Part shown: in pieces, positions 23,006 through 26,438 of the stretch
Position numbering within the stretch: the stretch's first letter is position 1
Layout of the letters: each line of letters starts with the position of its first letter
Virus record (IMG/VR): IMGVR_UViG_3300048010_000198
Location: 1 to 26,438 of that record
From: a virus
Strand: one strand, 5' to 3'
DNA length: 26,438 bases
Notes under the pieces: model-generated
The model's database searches: none
What the model was told of the DNA's origin: nothing
The model's input: the letters and a program-made list of their open reading frames with translations, nothing else
Made by a program: the position numbers and the translations under genes

Positions 23006-23203
23006 TTATAACCTCTTATTGTTAATGAACTGATTATTTACAGCCATTCTTATTAAATGAGCCATAGATATATGCTGACCAGTGATCTTACTGAGGTTGT
23101 GAGCCTCTCTACTTAAAAAGTCCCAGTCCTTCTGCTCAAAGAACACCTTCTTAGAGACATACTGAACACTCCTCTTTGGTCTGCCATGCTTATTACATTT
23201 CAT
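23006..23203 (-). CDS. Ribbon-helix-helix-like small DNA-binding protein
   Basis: The product is 65 residues. A basic N-terminus (KCNKHGRPKRSVQ) leads to a short strand (YVSKKVFFE), then a helix (DWDFLSREAHNLSKITG) and a second helix (SMAHLIRMAVNNQF). Strand-helix-helix with this spacing is the layout of Arc/MetJ-type regulators. The gene follows integrase by 22 nt with AAGGAGAG 7 nt before the ATG. It borders an AT-rich control gap with an inverted repeat before the polymerase gene. It could be a lysogeny repressor, an autoregulator or an excision factor. The fold is suggested by pattern; the role is inferred. Confidence 0.6.
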   Translation of the reverse strand: MKCNKHGRPKRSVQYVSKKVFFEQKDWDFLSREAHNLSKITGQHISMAHLIRMAVNNQFINNKRL

Positions 23204-23225
23204 AACGATTCTCTCCTTAGTACTT

Positions 23226-24044
23226 CTACTGAGCTAATAACTTAGCTACAGACTTCTTAGTGTCCTGGTTAACATGGACATACTTCTGAGTTGTTTTTAT
23301 CGACCTGTGACCTAACATATCGGCAATGACTAGAGTGTTAACCTGGAAATCATTAGCTAACTTTGAGGCACAAGTATGTCTTAAAACGTGAAAAACAAAG
23401 TTCTTATCCCTGGGTGCAACCCTGTGTCTGCACTCATCCCATAGGTCGTAGAATATACGGTGACTAAACCACTCCTTAACCACCCCTACCTTTTTGATAC
23501 ACTCCAGGGTAGTCGGTGTTAATGGTACCTCACGGTCATCACCGTTCTTAGTGTCAACTAGCTTCAGCCACTGCTCATCAGCTGATACAAAGGCAGTCGT
23601 TCCTATCTCCTGCAGCTCACCTAGTCTCATACCAGTCTGCTCAGATAGAGTAACCAGGTGTTTTATCCTAGGCTCCCTAGACTTACTGAAGAATGACTTG
23701 ATCTTGACTAACTCATCAGCTGTAAATGACCTGGGTCTGCCGTTGTTCTCAGCCTTCATTTTGATCTTAGGAGCTGCAGTAATAAGCTCTAAATCCATGG
23801 CGTAACTAAAGACTGCCTTTATAGCAGCCTTGTATCGGTTTATAGTCGTTTCTGAGAGCCTTCTGTTGACCTTAATGAAGGTTAGGAAGTCTGAGATTTC
23901 CAGGGCTGTGAAGGCGTCTAAGGGCTTAGAACCATACCTTTTGTAGTTACTGAACATCATCAGCTTGTTAATGGTTTGCTCCTTGTGACGACCACTCCAT
24001 AGCTCATCGGCATTACTCATAAAGAATTGTCTGAATGTTTGCAT
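23226..24044 (-). CDS. int: Tyrosine recombinase / phage integrase
   Basis: The product is 272 residues and would integrate the phage genome at an attachment site. The catalytic set is complete: R140 in TGMRLGEL, K166 in DTKNGDDREVPL, H219 and R222 in HVLRHTCAS, H246 in LGHRSIKTT and nucleophile Y255 in QKYVH. The N-terminal 100 residues form a SAM-like core-binding domain (ALEISDFLTFIK, TINRYKAAIKAVFSYA). No separate arm-binding domain of lambda Int size is evident, so it is a compact form, although arm-type repeats may exist near attP. AAGGGG precedes the ATG. A tRNA-derived attP candidate lies about 290 bp upstream. Confidence 0.95.
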   Translation of the reverse strand: MQTFRQFFMSNADELWSGRHKEQTINKLMMFSNYKRYGSKPLDAFTALEISDFLTFIKVNRRLSETTINRYKAAIKAVFSYAMDLELITAAPKIKMKAENNGRPRSFTADELVKIKSFFSKSREPRIKHLVTLSEQTGMRLGELQEIGTTAFVSADEQWLKLVDTKNGDDREVPLTPTTLECIKKVGVVKEWFSHRIFYDLWDECRHRVAPRDKNFVFHVLRHTCASKLANDFQVNTLVIADMLGHRSIKTTQKYVHVNQDTKKSVAKLLAQ

Positions 24045-24058
24045 TTGTTGTCCCCTTA

Positions 24059-24247
24059 TTAAAACAATGGCTCATAGAAAACACCCTGCTTAACAAGGTG
24101 TCTGAAGTAGTTAACTTCACTACGGTAGAATGACGCTGATTTGTCCTGGCCGTTCCATTCAGCATCTGAGAGTAACCTCCTTACTCTCTTCAGCTCGGAT
24201 ACACAGTCGACTAGGTGTTCGGTTGGTTTGATTGTGTCGATATACAT
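24059..24247 (-). CDS. 62-aa hypothetical protein of the integration module
   Basis: The product has a helical first half (HLVDCVSELKRVRRLLSDAE) and an aromatic second half (SFYRSEVNYFRHLVKQGVFY). AAGGAG lies 5-6 nt before the ATG, and integrase follows 14 nt after its stop. As first gene after the promoter at 24450 and next to attP it could be an excisionase or other recombination directionality factor, but no family motif supports this. Confidence 0.6.
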   Translation of the reverse strand: MYIDTIKPTEHLVDCVSELKRVRRLLSDAEWNGQDKSASFYRSEVNYFRHLVKQGVFYEPLF

Positions 24248-24331
24248 TTGTTCTCCTTAAGTTACTTTTTACTTGCGAGAACTGACTGATTGTTTTAAAA
24301 GACCCCCTGAGATTAACTAGGAGTAACCCTA

Positions 24332-24374
24332 GGTGGGGTGGCCGAGTGGTTAAAGGCAGCAGACTGTAAATCTG
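24332..24374 (+). other. attP core candidate: 5' half of a tRNA-Tyr (GTA) gene
   Basis: The plus strand reads as the first 43 nt of a class II tRNA: 5' acceptor arm GGTGGGG, D-arm GCCGAGTGGTTAAAGGC, and anticodon arm GCAGA-CTGTAAA-TCTG with anticodon GTA (Tyr). After that the tRNA pattern stops: no variable-arm/T-arm consensus and no CCCCACC to pair with the 5' end. A partial tRNA next to a tyrosine integrase gene is the classical mark of an attachment site. Strand exchange would be at the anticodon stem-loop, whose arms (CAGA/TCTG) are symmetric. It is not a working tRNA gene by itself. Confidence 0.7.
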
Positions 24375-24376
24375 AA

Positions 24377-24414
24377 GTTAACCTCAATCGCAGTTCACAT
24401 TGTTAACCTAATTC
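24377..24414 (+). repeat. Direct repeat beside attP, possible integrase arm-type sites
   Basis: GTTAACCTCAATC (24377-24389) and GTTAACCTAATTC (24402-24414) match at 11 of 13 positions and are 25 bp apart. They begin 3 bp after the tRNA-like segment. Position and spacing fit accessory integrase or excisionase binding sites. Confidence 0.4.
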
Positions 24415-24449
24415 AACTTTAGTAAATAATCAAGACCCTTTTTGTATAT

Positions 24450-24465
24450 GGGTGGACATAAGTCG
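24450..24465 (-). promoter_or_regulatory. Diverged phage RNA polymerase promoter before the integration module
   Basis: The minus strand reads CGACTTATGTCCACCC followed by ATATACAAAA. It shares TGTCCACCC with the three identical copies but differs upstream. It lies directly after the terminator at 24466-24502 and would drive the 62-aa gene, integrase and RHH gene. The differences suggest a weaker promoter. Confidence 0.55.
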
Positions 24466-24502
24466 AAAAAACACCGATCAAACCTAAGCCTGACCAGTGT
24501 TT
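24466..24502 (-). terminator. Rho-independent terminator after the lysis cluster
   Basis: On the minus strand AAACACTGGTCA pairs with TGATCGGTGTTT over 12 bp (two G-U pairs) with a 10-nt loop, and the 3' arm runs into a six-T tract. It lies 10 nt after the stop of the 32-aa gene and abuts the promoter that follows. Confidence 0.8.
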
Positions 24503-24511
24503 CAGGGGATA

Positions 24512-24610
24512 TTACTTTTTCAATCGATAAACTATATTTATACCAGTGTTGACGAACACACCTATTACAGTGAGTGTTTGAAGAAACAAACTAATAACTT
24601 CTAAATCCAT
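24512..24610 (-). CDS. 32-aa single-pass membrane protein of the lysis cluster
   Basis: The ATG shares its A with the holin TAA (TAATG), with AAAGGG 6 nt upstream. The peptide is one hydrophobic helix (VISLFLQTLTVIGVFVNTG, then INIVYR) with a basic end (LKK), consistent with a membrane segment. It is the last gene before the terminator. It may assist or antagonise the holin; this is inferred from place and hydrophobicity. Confidence 0.6.
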   Translation of the reverse strand: MDLEVISLFLQTLTVIGVFVNTGINIVYRLKK

Positions 24611-24978
24611 TACTTACCCTTTATCTTTGATATTGACTTCAGACCGAATGAGGCAGCTATTGACGCCAGTATTCCATAGGACAACCAGTCAGGGCAGTCC
24701 TCTCTTAAGAACCTGAAGCCATCAGATATGTAAGGCTGTAGGGCAGGGATGAAACATGCGAATATCAGGCTTATGAAGCATATAGTCCAGGCCTCATCCT
24801 TCCAGGAGTTGTCTGAGGCATCCATAGCCTTCTCATCCCAGTTACCATCCTTCTCAACTCTTTTAACCTGTGCCTGTACCTTGGCTACCTCTAGCTGCTG
24901 CTTGGCCTTAGCCTTCTCCTGGCGTCCCTCTAGCCATGTACTAGCCAGGGTGCCAACGATGTTTAATATGGGTAACAT
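24610..24978 (-). CDS. Holin, GTA-type three-transmembrane family
   Basis: The product is 122 residues from the ATG at 24978, which forms TAATG with the upstream 39-aa gene and has GAGG 8 nt before it. A start nine codons earlier is possible but less well placed. The N-terminus is hydrophobic (MLPILNIVGTLASTWLEG). A charged helical stretch (EKAKAKQQLEVAKVQAQVKR) follows, then MDASDNSWKDEAWTICFISL opening a membrane segment, and WLSYGILASIAASFGLKSI as the last one. The SWKDE-W...W...AASFG pattern is that of the 3TM holins of gene-transfer agents and marine podoviruses. It would form the inner-membrane lesion for lysis with the adjacent lysozyme. Confidence 0.75.
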   Translation of the reverse strand: MLPILNIVGTLASTWLEGRQEKAKAKQQLEVAKVQAQVKRVEKDGNWDEKAMDASDNSWKDEAWTICFISLIFACFIPALQPYISDGFRFLREDCPDWLSYGILASIAASFGLKSISKIKGK

Positions 24979-25097
24979 TACTTGAACCTCGCATCTATCC
25001 AACACTTACCGTAGTAAAGTATAAACAGCCATATTGTGAATAGAACACCTTCTACGTAAGACAGGTCGTTCCATGCATCTAATACCATGCCTTCCAT
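24978..25097 (-). CDS. 39-aa membrane protein between lysozyme and holin
   Basis: The frame exactly fills the gap between lysozyme and holin, with TAATG junctions on both sides. It has an acidic N-terminal part (MEGMVLDAWNDLSYVE), one hydrophobic segment (GVLFTIWLFILYYGK) and a basic end (CWIDARFK). Charge distribution favours N-out, C-in insertion. Coupling on both sides supports translation. A holin partner, antiholin or small spanin-like factor are options; there is no lipobox. Confidence 0.65.
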   Translation of the reverse strand: MEGMVLDAWNDLSYVEGVLFTIWLFILYYGKCWIDARFK

Positions 25098-25516
25098 TAG
25101 CCCTCAGCTCCTTCTCTGATCATGTTAGCTACGTCTATAGCCCTCTGTCCTACCTGGTTGGCGTAACGGCTCTCTAGAAGCTCGTCAGCAGCCTTTTCAT
25201 ACATACCCTCTCTAAGGAATCCAAAAGTCTTTTTGAAGGCCATAAGACGGCTTATACCCATGTTAAAGCATAAGTTAATCAGTGCCTCTTGTACTCTCTC
25301 AGGGAGGTCGTCCCAGTAGCTGACTGTCTGCTGTAATTCGTTAATACATATGTCGATGTCCTCATCTAACATCTGCATTGCTGTTTCATGGGATATACCA
25401 CGGTCTTCTATGTTACGACCTACACCAATTGTGAGCTTATCACTTGTACAACGGTAAGGCATAAGCTCTATACCCTCATGCTTAGTTATTTGTAGACGTA
25501 GTCTTTCTATGTTCAT
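25097..25516 (-). CDS. Endolysin, T4-type lysozyme (GH24) with Cys in the catalytic Asp position
   Basis: The product is 139 residues and cleaves peptidoglycan at the end of infection. KHEGIELMPYRC then TSDKLTIGVGRN aligns with the T4 lysozyme active site: E14 for E11, C23 for D20 and T29 for T26, with the same spacing. Later EALINLCFNMG matches the family's conserved helix. There is no signal peptide or N-terminal anchor, so it needs a holin, and one lies just downstream. The ATG directly follows the TAA of the upstream gene. Acid-Cys-Thr triads occur in active phage lysozymes, so the change need not inactivate it. Confidence 0.9.
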   Translation of the reverse strand: MNIERLRLQITKHEGIELMPYRCTSDKLTIGVGRNIEDRGISHETAMQMLDEDIDICINELQQTVSYWDDLPERVQEALINLCFNMGISRLMAFKKTFGFLREGMYEKAADELLESRYANQVGQRAIDVANMIREGAEG

Positions 25517-25969
25517 TTAGAACTCTCCTTTTAAATACATTGCCAAGTAGTAAATCAATGCCATGCCTATCAATACAGTTGACGCTACAGTGGTAATCAT
25601 CTTGTTTCTGTAGTCTATCCTGGCTTGTTCCTTAAGTTGTTTCCTGTGTTCTGCCTTGGCAGCTGCAATCGTAGCAGCCAGGCGTTCCCACTGACCTGCA
25701 GACCCATATAGCTGAACCATGCTTCGCAGCTCATCGAACATCTTATTACGCTCTTCTTCTTTGAAGTGGTCGTCTATGGCCTTACCGACCACATTACCAA
25801 ATATGGAGTTCTGCTTCTTCTCCTTGGCAACACTAAGGGCTGCCTCACCCTTAGCGAAGTTGGCGATTTGTCTGCCCATAGATGAGAAATCTTTTTTCAT
25901 TTGGACTGCATGCATAAGACTAGCGTGTGCCGTTTTGATTAAGCCAAAGGCAGTGATCGGATCTATCAT
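25517..25969 (-). CDS. Phage protein with C-terminal membrane segment, lysis cluster
   Basis: The product is 150 residues. The first 120 are helical and charged (KEKKQNSIFGNVV, DDHFKEEERNKMFDELRSM, AAAKAEHRKQLKEQARIDYR). A single membrane segment (MITTVASTVLIGMALIYYLA) lies near 125-147, followed by LKGEF. It directly precedes the lysozyme, its stop abutting the next ATG. A lysis or superinfection role is likely from position. It is not a typical Rz spanin, which has the membrane segment at the N-terminus. The ribosome site is weak (AGAG only). No family is recognised with confidence. Confidence 0.6.
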   Translation of the reverse strand: MIDPITAFGLIKTAHASLMHAVQMKKDFSSMGRQIANFAKGEAALSVAKEKKQNSIFGNVVGKAIDDHFKEEERNKMFDELRSMVQLYGSAGQWERLAATIAAAKAEHRKQLKEQARIDYRNKMITTVASTVLIGMALIYYLAMYLKGEF

Positions 25970-25984
25970 GTGGTGGTGGTTCTC

Positions 25985-26179
25985 TTACTTCATTATTATA
26001 GCGACTACAGCTGCTATGACTGCGAAGGTGCTACACATAGACATGGCTTCCATTCTCCACAGTCTTTTGTCTAGGGTACATAGCTTTTCATCTACTGACT
26101 TATACCTTATGGCACACTCTTTTTCATGAGCTTCAAGCTCCATTTGAACTTGTAGTTCAGGCTTAAGCTCCATCTTCAT
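25985..26179 (-). CDS. 64-aa tail-anchored small membrane protein
   Basis: The ATG at 26179 forms TAATG with the upstream stop; a TTG two codons earlier is less likely. The first 45 residues are charged and helical (MELEAHEKECAIRYKSVDEK, then LCTLDKRLWRMEAM), and residues 47-63 are one hydrophobic segment (CSTFAVIAAVVAIIM). The coiled-coil-plus-tail-anchor layout is common in small phage proteins next to lysis genes. Function is unknown. Confidence 0.6.
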   Translation of the reverse strand: MKMELKPELQVQMELEAHEKECAIRYKSVDEKLCTLDKRLWRMEAMSMCSTFAVIAAVVAIIMK

Positions 26180-26438
26180 TACCAAGTTACTCCACTTGCT
26201 GTTGTTGGGTTAGCCATTGCATCTATCTGACTAGCAATACCTGCTTCTATTGATGCTACTTCGTCTTCACCAAGTGCATCTTTAGCCCATCCAATAGCTT
26301 GTGCTTCAGTGATATCTGCATATGGTGTTGGTGTACCTACAAGTGTTACACCGACTGTGCCATAAGCTGACCCTGTGTTACCATCTGCGTCTTCATCAGA
26401 TGCTCTCCAGTGCAAGATAGTCACAATATCTGTGTTAT
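26179..26438 (-). CDS. DUF7936-like phage protein, N-terminus cut by window edge
   Basis: The frame stays open to the right edge: a GTG at 26424 is in frame, but upstream codons continue (NTDI), so the true start probably lies outside. At least 85 residues are visible. HWRASDEDADGNTGSAYGTV, then TPYADITEAQAIGWAKDALG and a final ANPTTASGVTW, follow a small phage protein family that I recall as DUF7936. Members lie near tail genes and have no known function. The family name is from memory and should be treated as tentative. The stop overlaps the next ATG (TAATG). Confidence 0.65.
   Translation of the reverse strand, partial: NTDIVTILHWRASDEDADGNTGSAYGTVGVTLVGTPTPYADITEAQAIGWAKDALGEDEVASIEAGIASQIDAMANPTTASGVTW

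Noticed and set aside
24332-24414. Complete functional tRNA-Tyr gene
   Set aside because: Only the 5' half matches. The 3' acceptor complement CCCCACC and the T-arm consensus are missing, so it is treated as an attachment-site remnant.
1-26438. CRISPR arrays, insertion sequences or rRNA
   Set aside because: No regularly spaced repeats, transposase motifs or rRNA-like sequence were seen on either strand.

Overview
This 26.4 kb window reads as most of the genome of a T7-like podovirus (Autographivirales type) that also carries an integration module. It probably infects a marine alphaproteobacterium and resembles the SAR11/pelagiphage-type podoviruses. The T7-like calls are direct: single-subunit RNA polymerase, gp2.5-like SSB, gp3-like endonuclease I, gp4-like primase-helicase, family A DNA polymerase, gp6-like exonuclease and a DUF3310 protein. 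The host is inferred from the adenosylcobalamin-type (class II) ribonucleotide reductase, MazG, DUF1289 protein, GTA-type holin and a tRNA-Tyr-derived attachment site. Every supported gene lies on the minus strand, so the genome is read from high to low coordinates. Packing is very tight, with many ATGA, GTGA or TAATG overlaps.

In transcription order: (1) 26438-24512 is an accessory and lysis cluster. It holds a DUF7936-like protein cut by the right edge, two proteins with a C-terminal membrane segment, a T4-type lysozyme, a GTA-type holin and two very short membrane proteins chained by TAATG junctions. It ends at a strong terminator (24466-24502). (2) 24465-23006 is the integration module: phage promoter, 43-nt 5' half of a tRNA-Tyr gene (attP candidate) with flanking repeats, a 62-aa protein, tyrosine integrase and a small ribbon-helix-helix-like protein. 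(3) 23005-20269 holds an AT-rich regulatory gap with an inverted repeat over a -10-like box, a phage promoter and the RNA polymerase, which starts at TTG. (4) 20270-11396, headed by another phage promoter, is DNA metabolism: a small protein, SSB, endonuclease I, primase-helicase, small proteins, MazG, DNA polymerase, a winged-helix-like small protein, 5'-3' exonuclease, a 43-aa protein, DUF3310, class II RNR and DUF1289. (5) 11395-10854 is a 542-bp gap with two hairpins, a fourth phage promoter and a roughly 380-nt leader. (6) 10853-1 is the tail and ejection module: an S74-chaperone fibre protein, a second tail protein, small proteins, a nozzle-like protein, a gp14-like internal protein, a lytic transglycosylase and an internal protein of at least 1457 aa that runs off the left edge and carries an HEVSH zinc-protease-like motif.

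Two control layers are visible. A near-identical 18-base motif (AAAGTTTTGTGTCCACCC, minus strand) stands before four transcription units and is the likely promoter of the phage RNA polymerase. AT-rich -10-like boxes before the polymerase gene probably serve host RNA polymerase. Terminase, portal and capsid genes are not in the window; they must lie beyond one or both edges.

The most interesting points are the promoter family with terminator-promoter tandems, the tRNA 5'-half attP, the chain of tiny lysis-cluster membrane proteins, a well-initiated ORF inside the giant ejection protein gene, a possible RHH/operator lysogeny switch, and the structured RNA-like region after the DNA-metabolism operon.
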